DNA from: Pempheris klunzingeri
Taxonomy: Eukaryota > Chordata > Actinopteri > Acropomatiformes > Pempheridae
Assembly (NCBI RefSeq): GCF_042242105.1
Contig: NC_092019.1
Span: 8,584,328-8,648,327, forward strand
Direction: 5' to 3'
Length of the DNA stretch: 64,000 bases
The position numbers and the translations under genes were made by a program. Positions 1-12,682 of the stretch are shown in pieces. How positions within the stretch are numbered: position 1 is the first letter of the stretch; each line of letters opens with the position of its first letter. Below the pieces are notes generated by a model. That model saw nothing but the letters and a program-made list of their open reading frames with translations, searched no databases and had not been told where the DNA came from.

Positions 1-465
1 TTATTATATCACATTTTTCTGTTCTTCCCCACAGTATACAACAATAATTCATAATGAATTCATCTCTTCACCAAATTAGATTGCTCTCAAACCAAGGCCC
101 AAACAGACAGGTAAAGACAAGGCAGAAAGTAATTTAGGGAGAGTAGAGATGGGAACACCAATAAAGTAATATGATGAGAGCAGTTAACCTGACACGGTAG
201 TGTCTCCTCTAACTTGGCTACAGAGGTGAAATATACCCTTGTTTTTACAGATTAAATGTTTTTAATTGTGATTACAAGTTCATAGGGGAAATATTTTTAA
301 TTTTTTGGTGTCCAAATTAAATTGCATCTTTTTATGCTCCACAGGTCCACTTCCAGCTTTGCAGCAGCAAAGATGAATGTTCTTTAACATTACAACAAAA
401 CGTCAGACTCTGGCATTGGTCAGATAAAAAAAAAACATCTAAACAGACCAGATAGCACAAGTGGT
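1..465. other. No gene seen (downstream of the dispanin gene)
   Basis: AT-rich sequence with no supported reading frame, splice pattern or repeat that I recognise. It lies beyond the likely poly(A) site of the minus-strand dispanin gene. Confidence 0.5.
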
Positions 466-1203
466 TTTTCTCTCAATATACTTTATTCATAAAGAACTTT
501 GGTATACAGTAAAACTTTGGAGGAAAATGACACAGACATACAGACATTTCATGAGAAACACCAAGGCCAGCAATACATTAACAAAACAGATGGGCCAGAG
601 CAACTGATGGAGCAACAAGCAGTTGGCTTGGTGTGAGTCATATTGGCTCCACTGTTGCTACGTTTCTGCTGATTTTGTGAGACGCTTTACATTCCTGCTT
701 AGCTTGAATAAAGAAGATGACTTTGGTGCAATTAAAAAACTTAAAAATAGGGCTGAGAGTACTTGACTTGTATCAAGTACTCTCAGATTGGCTACACAAT
801 GACAAACAGGCTCACCCCTTGTTTTTTCCTTGTTCAGCATGAGCTAAACAAAGCCAACGTATTTTTGCAGTAACATTGGTTAGTTTTTTATTTGTCATAT
901 TACGCTAGTATACTTTTAACAGGGTTAGAGGGCATATCTAAATCCAACAGTTCTGCTGAAAGGACAGTAATATTTTGCTCATCAAACAATAAAAAAAATT
1001 CAACTCAAAATGAAATCTCATACACTACAAACTGTGTTGATGTGAATTATTTTCCATTTGAAATATAAAACTCTCTTTGGATAATAATAATACCAAGGCT
1101 GAGCTCCTAAATAGTTGGCAGGTAAAAAACAAAAAAAGGTTGAAATTACCTGACATAGAACGAGAAAGGGAACTGGAAATATGTGACAGATATTGAAACA
1201 CAT
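466..1203 (-). other. Probable 3' UTR of the dispanin gene
   Basis: On the minus strand this follows the TAA stop at 1204-1206. An AATAAA poly(A) signal (TTTATT at 482-487 on the plus strand) would end the transcript about 720 bases after the stop. The region also holds a perfect 14-bp inverted repeat (753-786). The end of the UTR is inferred from the signal only. Confidence 0.5.
753..786. repeat. Perfect 14-bp inverted repeat, 6-nt loop
   Basis: CTGAGAGTACTTGA at 753-766 is exactly reverse-complemented at 773-786. In the dispanin transcript it would fold as a hairpin inside the 3' UTR. Confidence 0.85.
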
Positions 1204-4200
1204 TTAGTTAACAAAAGACAACATCACCACTATGTAGACAATGACAATGACTGAGATGCTGATGCCAATTCCCAGGGCAATATGGTTCAGTATCTTGGCC
1301 AACCTGCTGTTCCTCTCTGCCTCCATCTGGTTCCCGACTAAGTTGGCTTCACGGGTCTGAGGGTGAGAAAAAATATTTCAAATTAGAAATGTATGAGTTA
1401 AAAAAAAAACAAAATATGCCAAAAAAACTCAATCAAACTGATGTTTGATTTAATGTTTTATTCTAATCATAAGGTTAGACTGCAGTGCTACAGCACAGCC
1501 ATGGATTAAGTGAATTTCACTGTAATATATTGTGGTTAAAGTGAGTCTATGTGATTTATGCTGTGGCCACAAGTGGTAATTATAGGACAACAATTAACGC
1601 TAAAATGTAGTGTAACAGCAACACAAGTGCAGAAGGGCCATGAAGTCAGCAATACGACTCAGTAACGTCACAACAATATTTATTGTTAGTTTGCTAACAC
1701 TGGTCATACCAGACCATGTAGGCCTGAACCAACAAAAGCCTTGAGTGCATCTAAATGAGTATGGGGGTATGTTTTCCTTATTAATTCAATACTCAACTTA
1801 CTTCACTCAAAAGTTACAGTCTCACTTAAAACCGTTTCTTAATAAAAACAGTTGACCTACTCAACCCTGCTCAAAACCAATCGGTTTGACAACCACTGAG
1901 GAGAAACGAAAAGTAGCCTTTACTGGTTACATGTTCCTCTGCATAAACTGTATTCTGCCAGATTTACAAAGCAAGTTGTACTTAGAAGATGTCTTATGGT
2001 TTATAGTGAGCAACGTCAATAATAAGCACACATTCCCTCTTAATGCAACACAAATTAAGCAGCTGAAACAAAGTTTAAATGCTTATTTATTCTCACTATT
2101 CAAATACCCTTAAGCATCTCAAGCAGCTCAATATTGGGAACAACTGTCATGTCTTGTCGTATCTGTTAAGTTTGTCAAGTTCACTCCTGCCTAGTCTTGT
2201 CTCCAACTTCATGTTTTATAGTGAAACCTAACTCTCCTCTCGTTTCAGGTTGCTTGACTTCCTGCCCTTGTGTGTTTCCCACCATTGTGATTGTTTGCCC
2301 CGCCCTGATAGTGTCCACCCGTTTCCCATTACCTCGTGTATAAATAGGCTGCGTGTCCCTTTGTCCTGTGCCAGATCGTCTTGTCCTGTCCAACTGTCCA
2401 TGTTGCCAGTTAAATCAAGTTAAGCCATTGTAAGTGTTGTTTGTCATTGTTATATTAAAGGCGTTGTTCAACTGTCTGAAAGTATCTGGTGTCGTGCATT
2501 TGAGTCTTTCCTGATTCTGGGTCCAAGTTGTAACAACAACTCCATGAAAAAACATAGAGGTGGTTCCCCTGGGGTCCTGTTTTATATTAAACACATCATG
2601 CTGCTAGACTTGATGAAGCGACAGGTTTGAGTATAACGCAGCCCTGTGGCTTCATCAAGACACCAGCCCATTCTTGATCAAAGTACGTTCCCACTCTCAC
2701 TCCCACACCCCTATTAAATCTGTGCCTGAGTGTGTGTGTATGACTGTCGTGAGAAGGTCCAGTCTGATACAGCACAGCCGGCCATGATTATTGGTGGCTG
2801 TCTGGCTTGCTCTCTGCCACGGCTGTGTGTGGCTCGCCACGTGCAATTCATACAGGATAATGTCCCTGTCCAACACTGTCCTGTACAGTTTCCCGTATTT
2901 GGGGATTTTGTGTGAAACAGTAAAAACAGCCTCAAAAGGGTCCACAGGAATCGGTTGATATTCACAAACACAGTTCATTTTTAAAATTCTAAATCGATGT
3001 TCAAATGATTATGTATAAACTACAGACACAGATACAAAACCAGATTTACAGATTCAAGTCACTCTGCATTCATCTGTGCATCATGTTTTATGAGTTATGT
3101 AGCTTGACGTTTGTTTGTGAGACTTTTAACTCCATATGGTACCCTGGTGCTTAGATTGTATTAGATACTTTAAGCCTGATTGGCTGCCCATCTGTCTTTG
3201 TGTCTGTCTGTCTTCTGTGCTCGCTCTGTCTCTGTGGTTGTCAGTGAGTCTCTCTCTGGTTTTCTTCCTTCCTCCTCTGTATGAAAGAGTCATTGTGAGG
3301 AACGATGGCAACAAAAGAAGAGGAGGTTGATATTTGTGAGAAAATCGCAGCGAGCAGAACTGAATAGAGCTGATGAAAGAGAGGATGGAACTTTTGCACC
3401 TTCCACTCTGTCAATTGTCCCGCTTATGCAGCATCACCTCCTAACCTTCACTCCCACAATCTGGCTGATGGCCCAATGGCAAATTCTACTCTGTGACACT
3501 GCTCTCTTGACACGTGTCCCTGTTTTCATGCTGAACACAGTCACACATAGATGCCCTGACACAGGCTCTGTGTTCTGCAGGTATTTCTTAGGTAACCGGG
3601 GACCATATGGTTGCTACTGCTTATGAAGGCTAAACAAGCGTAGCCTCAAGGCCGCAGCCTATTTCAGGGACGTCTGCCTACTCAGTGTGAGTTTGTGACT
3701 TTTAAGGTCAACTAGGTAGGTCTTAAAACTCCCTCATCTGGGATTTAATTTAGTCTAGCGTTCATATCCTTATTAGCATAGATATATTCAAACATTGGCC
3801 GTGTCAGACCAGCTGTCACAGTGATTCAAAATAAGAAGTGGATTACTTATTTCACCTGAAAGCTGAACTAATCAATATTTTTATACCCATCATGGATCAA
3901 ATTGCTGTCTGTACTGTAAAAGAGATCAGTCATAGTGAAAACCCTGTCCTACATTAACCTTGTTTCCAGCTGCAGCAGGCAGCTGTTTTTAGCAAAAATT
4001 ATCTGATAAACTTCAAAGATCTGAGGAGATAGTAGACGACAGCAGCGGTAAATGGAGAATGAGCACGGGTCTTAAATTGATAAGGACATAAATGCTTTTA
4101 ACACGTTCTAAGGGAGTGCTGCACTTCACTGGTTACCTGTGACTTTTAAAACAAAGACTGAATAAATAATGCCTTGCAGGGTCAGGTTCCTGTCTGTATC

Positions 4201-7200
4201 TGTGAGCTTGTAACTCTATGAGCCCAATCGGAGCCAGAAATTGTCCATCAGAGTTCACTCCGGGTCTTTTACTGGCTCACTTTTATATGTATCTCTATGG
4301 CTTTTCCTTAACTGTTGGTGTTTGTTATACTTTTTATATTATTGGATCTAATCTTATTATCATGTTTGTTTCTACTGGAAAGCACTCTGTTTTGGCGTTA
4401 TTGTTGTTATTGTTGTGACATTACTTAGATTTTAACCAAGTTAGAAGTCATTTGGAAATGTTATTTCCCTTTGGCAGACTATCAAACCTCCCACACACAT
4501 AATCAAGGTAAACAATGCCATCCTGTTGGTTGGTAGTTACTGACATACATTTACATTAGCTGTGGCCACAGTCATGTGTTTATTCAGCTTTTTATTAAGC
4601 CTTTTGTTTGCCTTTATATTATTATTATATTTTATTTTAAACAATATATTATTATTAATAGTATGCAGTAGCTCACTAAATAAGTGTTGTTCTCCACAAC
4701 ACTGTAAAGCTTCACGTCTTTGCAAATGAAATATAAAATGGCAGCTCTGACACTCATTGCACATTTAGAATTGTGGTTCAGTGTTTGCAAAAAAATCCCC
4801 AAAACAAAGCTGGTGAGCAGGTTGCATCTGACACGATAACGCTAGCAGGGGTATCAATGCTTTGTTTTTCTTTTTTAAGGTCGCTTGAAATCCATTTCTG
4901 TCGATGAAACCCAAAATATTTCCACAATGCTGATTTATTTCTGAGGGGAATAAATAAGCTCACTGTGTTTTTCTTGGCTGCTTGCCAGCACTTTAGGTAG
5001 ATGGTACATTTGAACAGAAAAGGTGACACAGACGAGCCATGGGAATTTCAAAATAAAGGTGTATCTTAAAGATGATGATATGGATCGATGTTTTCATTTT
5101 GCATCAATGATACTGGATTGTTGATTGTTGAGTCTATCAGATCTTCAGATCTATCAGAGCCTCACCTGCCATCATGAGAAGAAAAAAAAGAAAGAAAATA
5201 ATAAAATAAAATAATTATCAATACTTTTCCACTGGCCTGTGCTTTAATGCGTTTTCGGTGTGATTCCCAATTTTGATCATTTTTATAGTCAAAGTCAGAT
5301 TTCTTTAAGAACTTTTGGAACATCACGGATTGATCTGGCTATGAATGAACAACGGAGACCTCATATCACCATCCACAATGCTAAGGTAAAAGAAAACCGT
5401 GAGATTTTGAAAGACCTTATAGATGCAGAAATGGAAATGAATTCACATTTATAAAATGGATTTATAAAATTTATTTGCGCATTTTTCTTTTTTTTCCTTT
5501 ATTCATAAAAAAGAGGGTAAAAAACCTATAAATTTAAAATTCTTCGACTGAATTGTGAATTTATGCTATTTTATTAGAATATATGTTTGTAAATCTGACT
5601 TTGAAAGTCAGTGCCTCTCCAACCACAAACCTCGCCGCTCCTCACTGATGTTAGCATACTAATGTTAGCATTTAGCTCAGTCTATAACAGTCTCACAGAG
5701 ATACTAGCATTACTGTTTGCCACCTAAATGTTTGTGCGATCTTAAAAAGAACTGTTCTGAATCTGAAGGAAAAAACACCAGGAAAATGTAATTGATTAAG
5801 TATATCAGTTTCTTGTGTTCCTTAGGAATAAATGTATCAATACCAGCCATACCAGGCCCTTTAATTGTCCAGCATACATGTTGCCATGACACCTGCTCTG
5901 ATAACCTAAAGCTTTTCTGACTGCCAACCAACTACCCAATCAGAGCAGCTCTTACAGCTGCTCTCTCGTTGGCGCTGAGATAAAACAAACTCTACAGTGT
6001 TACTCTTATCTATGGAAATCCTGCATAAAGCACATAAATGCATCATGGAAATTGCTATCTGTAACTGTGTGCACAACAGCCAACTTATTACAGTATGTGC
6101 ACAGTTTGTACCAACAACTCTCCTTTGTTTCTGTTCTTGTCCCAGACTGCCAACTGCAAATCTATTTTACATCTGTCATTTAGAGAGACAGTTGCTTAAA
6201 ATACATATTTCAGCTCATCAAAACTAGCTCATATTACTGTTTTAAATGATAATGTGAAATACATAATTGAACAATTATATAAAAAATAAAATGCTATTTT
6301 GCCATACAATTGCAAAAGGAATACTGTGAAAATTAACTTTTTACCTATAAAGTAGGATGCTGTTTTACTGTGTAGGATGGATGAATAATCACATACAAAA
6401 AGCTGAAATCAGAAATTTTTACTTTTTTTTCTTAAGAAATGACTCGGACCCAATTTTTGGTGATTAATCTAATCTAAATCTAATCTCTACTGTGCACCAG
6501 CCCATGAAGAATATCAATACATGCATGTCAGACTCACTAAGAGGGAGAAGACGAGGGCAGCAACTCCAAGAGGGAGGCAGCAGAACAGCATGGTGAAGAC
6601 GGAGTAGCACAGGTAGTTGGTGTATGGGTTGGGAAGCGGGGCATGAGTCATGTATACTGCGGGCTGGACGGTAACAGTGGCTGGCTGAGCTGGGTCCTGT
6701 TGCCCCATGGGATACTGCTGCTGCTGGCCATATACTGCGAATCCCTGCAAGTGTAATTCAACGTCATTGTCAGGTGAAACTAAACAGAAGTAAGAAGTGT
6801 AAAATAGGTTTGGGGAGGCGGTGAAATTCAGTAAAGTGAAAGGCCTCCAAAGAAACAAAACTACAATTTGTCCACAGGTCTTAAAGATGAACTTGTAGCG
6901 TCAGATTTGGCAAAAACAAGCATTAACTTGTGATGTGAGGGCAAGCACAGATGAAGTGAGATTTAACTGAACAATTCAGGGTGGGTTTAACTGACCTGAA
7001 GGTACAGGAAAGTTTTGATGTTTTTATTGCCCGCACTGGTGGCCTGGTGAGGCACACCATCACAGTCACATCCAACAGATCATTATGCCACAGTTACTAC
7101 AATTACTGACTTATTTATTAAAAGAGATGAGACTTCACGTTCATTTAAATACAGAATATATATATGTATATATATAAATAAAATGTCCCCACAACTAAAT

Positions 7201-7620
7201 TAATATTTCTTTAGGCCTTCACTGGTGAAAAATTTATGTGATGCGGATCAAATTGCTTCTTTTCCTCTGTTAGATTATTAATACTCAATAAGAAAACCCT
7301 ATAGGGCTTTAAATGCACCGTCATTAGTCTGCTATAATATTCAACAGTGTAATAAAGAAAAAAAACAACAAAAAGCTGATGTGTGAAACATCCCCTCATC
7401 TCATCTGTTTCTATCAGTGAGGTGCTGGGCTGCTTACCTGCGGCTGTGGTGGGTACCCCAGGCCGGATGGTGGGTACCCCAGGCCGGATGGTGGGTACCC
7501 CAGGCCGGATGGTGGGTACCCTTGGCCGGTGATGTCATGGTAAGGGGGATTCTGGTCCATGGGGGTCTTCTCATCAGTCCAGCCTGCTGGAGGGGCACTC
7601 GCAGGCTTGTTGGGGTCCAT
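1204..7620 (-). CDS. Proline-rich dispanin / CD225-domain transmembrane protein
   Basis: Three coding exons on the minus strand, 7438-7620, 6538-6744 and 1204-1356, join at phase 0 with GT-AG borders and give 180 aa. I chose the ATG at 7618-7620 (MDPNKP start) over one 33 bases upstream because the family usually begins this way; this is a judgement. Residues 1-100 are rich in Pro, Gly and Gln and include GYPPSGL heptads (residues 34-57). Residues about 102-180 form the CD225 domain: a first hydrophobic segment with the CCLPLGVAALVFS signature, a loop with TREAN, then a second hydrophobic segment ending in SFVN. Dispanins (IFITM, SynDIG, PRRT and TRARG1 relatives) are membrane proteins acting in vesicle trafficking or fusion; which subgroup this is cannot be settled here. 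The last intron is about 5.2 kb and holds a solo LTR. Confidence 0.88.
2145..2535 (+). mobile_element. Solo LTR of an LTR retrotransposon
   Basis: A 391-bp block starts TGTCA and ends TAACA (TG...CA termini) and is flanked by a perfect 5-bp direct repeat, ACAAC (2140-2144 and 2536-2540), as expected for an integrase-made target duplication. Inside, in plus orientation, are a TATAAATAGG box at 2339-2348 and an ATTAAA poly(A) signal at 2454-2459. No internal gag or pol and no second LTR are present, so it is a solo LTR left by recombination. It lies in the last intron of the dispanin gene, antisense to it. Confidence 0.85.
2541..4109. other. Intron sequence, nothing recognised
   Basis: Part of the long last intron of the dispanin gene. 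Short open frames on both strands lack splice context, conserved motifs or codon pattern. Confidence 0.45.
4110..4415 (+). mobile_element. Degenerate LINE (L2/Rex-like) C-terminal fragment
   Basis: A frame near 4114 reads LHWLPV followed by TFKTKT, which resembles the conserved end of the reverse-transcriptase ORF of vertebrate L2-type LINEs. About 90 bases on, ELVTL and then a stop stand where the family usually has a similar LTPY-type motif. The stretch ends in a GGAAAGCACTCTGTTTTG tail like fish L2 3' ends. Stops and frameshifts show it is dead. Family assignment is from memory of motifs. Confidence 0.6.
4416..6537. other. Intron sequence, nothing recognised
   Basis: Rest of the last dispanin intron; AT-rich, no supported feature. 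Confidence 0.45.
7449..7528. repeat. 21-bp coding minisatellite (GYPPSGL)
   Basis: Three identical 21-bp units, 7449-7469, 7470-7490 and 7491-7511, are followed by a partial, slightly changed unit. On the minus strand they encode GYPPSGL heptads in the dispanin N-terminal region. Identity at synonymous positions indicates recent expansion and possible length variation between individuals. Confidence 0.92.
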
Positions 7621-7639
7621 AATGCAGCAGCTTGGTCTC

Positions 7640-8810
7640 CAGATTTTCACAATAAGAGGAAATCTCCCTTTTGTCTCATATGACTTGTGTTTTTTCCTCT
7701 GAAGTGTTGAGTGGGCAGTGAAGTTTCACAAATAAACCTATGCTACTACAAGGTGGAGGTGTGATAATTTTTTTTTTTTTTTTTTTCATCGGTGTAAAGT
7801 CAGGGATTATAAATAAGAGCGTCCGGTCAATACAAATTAAAAGCACGGTCAAACTCAAACTGGGTTGTCCGATTGACCTAAAGAAGTGAAAGATGTACTG
7901 AAACAAGGGTATGTTGTTATGTGAGATGAACTGAAATATGATGACCTTTCTGTGCACACTGGTACGGGAAATAGAAATAGAAAAAAGAAGTAGAAGCGAT
8001 CTAATAAATGAAGAATATAACAAGTAGAACTAATAACAGAGAATGGATTTTGCCTAAATGCATTTATTACACTTATAATGCTTGTATAAAACAAAAGGTC
8101 CGTTTAAAAAAGCAGATGGTCAAATCAAACTGGTGTTGATATATTAATTTTAAGAATGTTTATCAAATGAACTCTTCAACATAGAAAATAATTAGGACGT
8201 ACATTTATCTACCCTCACAGGCAAAAAGTCAGAAAGTGGCCACAAGCACTGAAAGTCACTTTAAGATTTGGGTTTCCTTTTGGGATTGGAAATTGTTTGT
8301 GCCAGTTGGCAATGTCAGAGGAAAGCTTGCATTGATATGTAGGTTGCACTGCTTGTTATGGTGTCATGAGCTTTGTTGCAATGATAAACTCCTTGAGATC
8401 AACCACTTAATTTTCAAGGAGGTAATTTAAAAACATCAACAGACTCTGTTGACTCTGTTCTTGACTCCATATATAAATATAAAATATTTGAAATGTTTTT
8501 AAATTACTTTGAAAATATTACATGTGAAATTAAACATTACATACATACAAACATATACATTTCAGACATTAATATTCTAAATATTTCAGGCTTTTATTTT
8601 TAACGAGTTTCTGGTTCTTTCCTGGCTACCACTGGCTAACTTGAGGCAGCAGTGCTCCTCATTTCAGTGCACCAATAGATGAGGAGGGAGGTGCCAAAGC
8701 AGGCAAGGCCAGGTTTCAGACAGGGTCTGTCTGAAGGGAAAAAAACACATATGCCACTTTTATGGAGGCCCATCTCCATCATTGTGACGCCAAAAGACAG
8801 ATCCTGTAGG
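7640..8810. other. Upstream flank of dispanin, no gene seen
   Basis: Contains a 19-base T tract at 7771-7789 and AT-rich sequence. The dispanin promoter and any untranslated first exon should lie here, but I cannot place a start site. Confidence 0.4.
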
Positions 8811-8814
8811 TCAT

Positions 8815-9215
8815 GATGAGAAACTTTATCAAAATAATGACTTTTATTTTGAGATTATTATGACTTTGAGATAACAAGTTATCATTGTGAGATGCTAAAT
8901 CATTGAGAAAGTGCCTCATTTTCAGATACTTGGTCATTATTGTGAGATACTGAATCATTATTTTAAGATACTCGTATTTTAAGTCGTTATTTTGAGAAAG
9001 CTTCTCATTATTTTTTAAGATACTATGTCAATATTTTGACAAATGAAGTCATTATTTTGGTAAAGTTTTTCATTACTTTAAGATACTAAGTCATTATTGT
9101 GAGATACTTGTGGGATACTAAGTCATAATTAGGAGATAATAAGTCATTATTGTGATATATTAGGTTAATGTTTTGAATTGAATAACATTATTTTGAGAAA
9201 GCTTCTCGTTTTAAT
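8815..9215. repeat. Degenerate ~21-bp AT-rich tandem repeat
   Basis: About twenty drifting copies of a unit near TCATTATTTTGAGATACTAA run through this stretch (for example at 8930, 8950, 9050, 9090 and 9120). Copies differ by substitutions and small indels, so the array is old. Confidence 0.75.
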
Positions 9216-10870
9216 TCCTTTTTGCGTCACAGTGGCGGTAATGTGCTTCCACACTGACCAAACAGTTTGAGTAGGATGAAAATAGAAAACAGACCACTAG
9301 ATGGAGTCAGAGCCTCAGCAGAGAAGGTGTAACCACCTCAGATGGTAATAATTACTCCTGTGCTTTTCCTGTTATGACAGTTCATCAGCATGTAGTTCAT
9401 ATGCTACGTTTATATTTATACCTTTCTTTTACTCAGCTTTTTTACACTCAGTCTTTCTTACACCCATACAAGATGTTTTATCTTCTTCTCTTGATGCTTT
9501 ATATTTTGTCTGAAGGTTTGTCGGTTCAAAACTCTTGACCTGAAGAATTATTATATTACCATATTATATCTCTTTCTTATGGTTGAAATGAACTAGAAAA
9601 CGGCACCTCAGTGTGTGTTATATTGACAGAGAAAACTGACTATGGCAAAATCTGTTGTCTTTCATGGTCACCAGCGCTGTCATTTGAGTCATTGGTGACC
9701 AAGAACTACAGGCTCTGTCAGCTCAGCTTATCAGTTTGTTCTGCTGCAATCAATTTCAGCAGGGGCAGTTTCTTTTAGTCTTAATTTCGTTGTTTTTGAA
9801 TGTCGAGCAGAGAGGATTTGGCTGTTGGGAGACAGAAGCTGGTGCGCAATGCATCATAGTAGATGAGAGGTGCTGCTGACTGAAGAATACAACTTTCTCG
9901 GTCAATATAGCACACACTGAGGTACTTATTGCATCAGTGGACTACATTTTCCATCAACACTGATTGGATATCCATGCAAAAAGGGGCAAAGTTTCTAACT
10001 CAAAGCCTCTGAATGTTTTTACTTATTGAGCCCTGTTAGACCTTCTCTCTCAGTGCATATTTTCATATTATCAGACTGTTAAAATCTACTGCAAACGTAA
10101 GTGCACACACACATTCACACACTGAAATAAGATTCCACAGCTTGTAGTTTTTTTTGGTTTTAATAACTCTTTTATAGAAACACGACAGAGTCCTTTAGTA
10201 TCTCTGAACAGTGCAACAGTCCACTACTTTTCCTCCATAAAGCTAAACATGAAATTAACAGATTATCATGAATTATCAACACCACTCATGACTATGTGGA
10301 TTTCATATATTTTACACGTAAGCATGAACAGTGGGTTAGATTGGTCACATTAAGCGACTAAATATCTACATCAATGTTTACCTTAAACACACACACACAC
10401 AGTACTGACGACAGAAGTAGTGCGAGACATTGACACAGCCTACAGTATGTGGACACTTAAGGACGTTTTTGGTAATATTTTTGTGTTACGGTTATATGGA
10501 GTCACTTTCAGCTCAATCAAGCACGGACGCTCAGCTTTAGAAAGAAGTCTGAGGAGGTCGGATACGACAGTGTCTTCATGCCAAAGCCTTTTCGGCTTGT
10601 CAATACCCCAAAAAGTTCAACTGGTTGAATTCAAAGTGACAAAAATTGTGTGTTTGAGTGTGCGCAGGTCTGAGTGCGTGTATGTGTGAAGGTGCAGGCT
10701 GCAGATCAGTAGCTCAGTTATCAGGCAGAAAGCATCACACCTCACAGCAGGTACACACAGGCTACTTTCTGTCGCTCTCTAACAATAAAACAAAAGCCTC
10801 TCATTGGATGCATCAAACCCCGCTGCTCCTCTTCCTTCTCTTCTGTGTTATCTATTGGTCGCAGGTTTGG
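9216..10870. other. Intergenic, nothing supported
   Basis: No splice-consistent coding exon seen. A short (AC)8 run lies at about 10387-10402. Confidence 0.4.
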
Positions 10871-10926
10871 GAAGTCGTGTGTGTGTTTGGTTGACATCTA
10901 GCAGTCGCACGAACGACCTGCAGACG

Positions 10927-10959
<33 letters not shown>

Positions 10960-12032
10960 AGAGGGAGGTGAGTTTCCAAATTCAGATTCAAATTCGCTTA
11001 ATTTTCTGCTTGAAAATGTGATATGTAACATAAAACACTGGCTTGCACAAACATAGAAGCTATACTTTTTTCCACAAAAAGAAGCTAAAAAACAACTTGT
11101 CTAATTTGTGATAGAATTCAAACTGTACTTTTACCATTAAAAGATTAATTAATATTTCAAAGATGCCATATTCTGTTCTCTTTTCGAGTTCATACATGTT
11201 CTACAGGTTATTTTAATGTTATAATGTTATAACAACCTGCTGCTTTGTTCTCGCCTTCAATGTTTTACTCTTAGCGGGAGGTGGTATTAGTGAGTTTCTT
11301 CATTTCTTCAGTAAATCCACAATATTTATTCATACAAACATCATTGAGCTTGTTTTTCTGTGAGAAATTACAGTTACAAGCATTTTGCACTAAAATCACT
11401 CTAACCTCATCAGACTGCATCTATTCCACTATGAAAATAACTTCATACACTTTATTTACTGATTGCTGCGCCATGTTGGAATCCTCAGACCTGAGAGGGC
11501 CCCTTTAATGGCTGCTCATTACATAAAATAAGGTTAGTTTGGTTGTCTCTAAAACCAGCCTCTCCCTCCCGTCCCCTCTGGGCCTGCCAGACACCCAGAG
11601 TCCCACCACCTGTTGAACAGCGAGGCCCCCGGCATCTGAGTCCAACTCTACAGGAGCTTTGTGTGTGGCATGGGGCCGTTTACAGTGAAACAGATGGATA
11701 GAGTAAATATAACTTTAGACCTTAGCAAGACATCAAGTGGATGATGAAATCTTGAATGTTTCAAAGGGAAAGAGGTTGTGTATCTCCCTGAACACAAGTT
11801 TACACACATTATGTTTACTGCATATGTTCAGTGAGGGAGCATAACACTAACTTCAGCTGTTGTTCTTGTTGCTTCTTTCATGTGATCATCAACATTTACA
11901 GTAAACCATAACTACAAACCCAGTTTCCTCAGTGGGTTTATGCATATTTTAATGTAATACTTCCAGAAACAGTGATAATTTGTATTCATTCTGCAGGCTT
12001 CACCTCTTGAGGACGTCATCATCATAAGACCA
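10870..12032 (+). ncRNA. Possible plus-strand spliced non-coding exons
   Basis: A consensus donor (GGGAG then GTGAGT, exon end 10967) follows a moderately GC-rich stretch. A 36-base segment at 11997-12032 has an acceptor (TTCATTCTGCAG) before it and a GTGAGT donor after it. Neither carries a convincing reading frame. Together they could be exons of an antisense RNA or the 5' UTR of a gene I cannot trace further. Chance splice sites are an equal explanation. Confidence 0.2.
10932..10960. repeat. (ACAG)n microsatellite
   Basis: Seven tandem CAGA/ACAG units directly upstream of a plus-strand splice donor at 10968. Confidence 0.9.
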
Positions 12033-12682
12033 GTGAGTGAGACCAGCAGTGATCCCGCAATATCGTCATAAAGCAGACTTGCCATTGAGCCGACTATGCT
12101 TTTTTACACTGAACCAAACAATGACGATGATTCTAAGTAGCATTCTGGCTTTCCAGGAGCAAAAGAGGTGTGATGCGTGAAATAAAAGTTCTGTCGTTTG
12201 ACATTTTTACACAGACGTCAGGTTGACTCTGTTACACTGACAGCAAACGTCCGCACCGAGTCCATCGAATATACACTTCTGTCATCATGTGAACAAACCT
12301 CATACCTCAGACCACGCCACTCAGAAGTAGAAAGAAATAGAAACTGGGCAAAACAAAACAAAAGTTCAGCTCAAAACGGCGCACTGCGTCGCGTTGGGTC
12401 TCTTGACGGCAGTTAGGACAGTCCAAATGAAAAACAAGGCAATCAAAATGATTTTGTCGCTGATTGCTTGCTCACGCCACTTGCTGTTTGGACAGAATAA
12501 AAATTACCCTGTAAGCATGTTTTACCCTGTCGGTGGAATAATGTGGAATAACATTCCCGCCTTGAAAAGGTGGCGTAAAAGGGGCTATTGTCTTGGCTGG
12601 TGTTTTTTTTTTTCTATAGGATGTCAACCCATGACAATTAGTAAGATGAAGGCAGTTTTGCTGGAAGCTGAAATAACATTAC

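Noticed and set aside
12496-12520. Definite last exon for the first FXYD gene
   Set aside because: Acceptor-like sites exist but the tails they give are short and unsupported, so I did not add them to the model.
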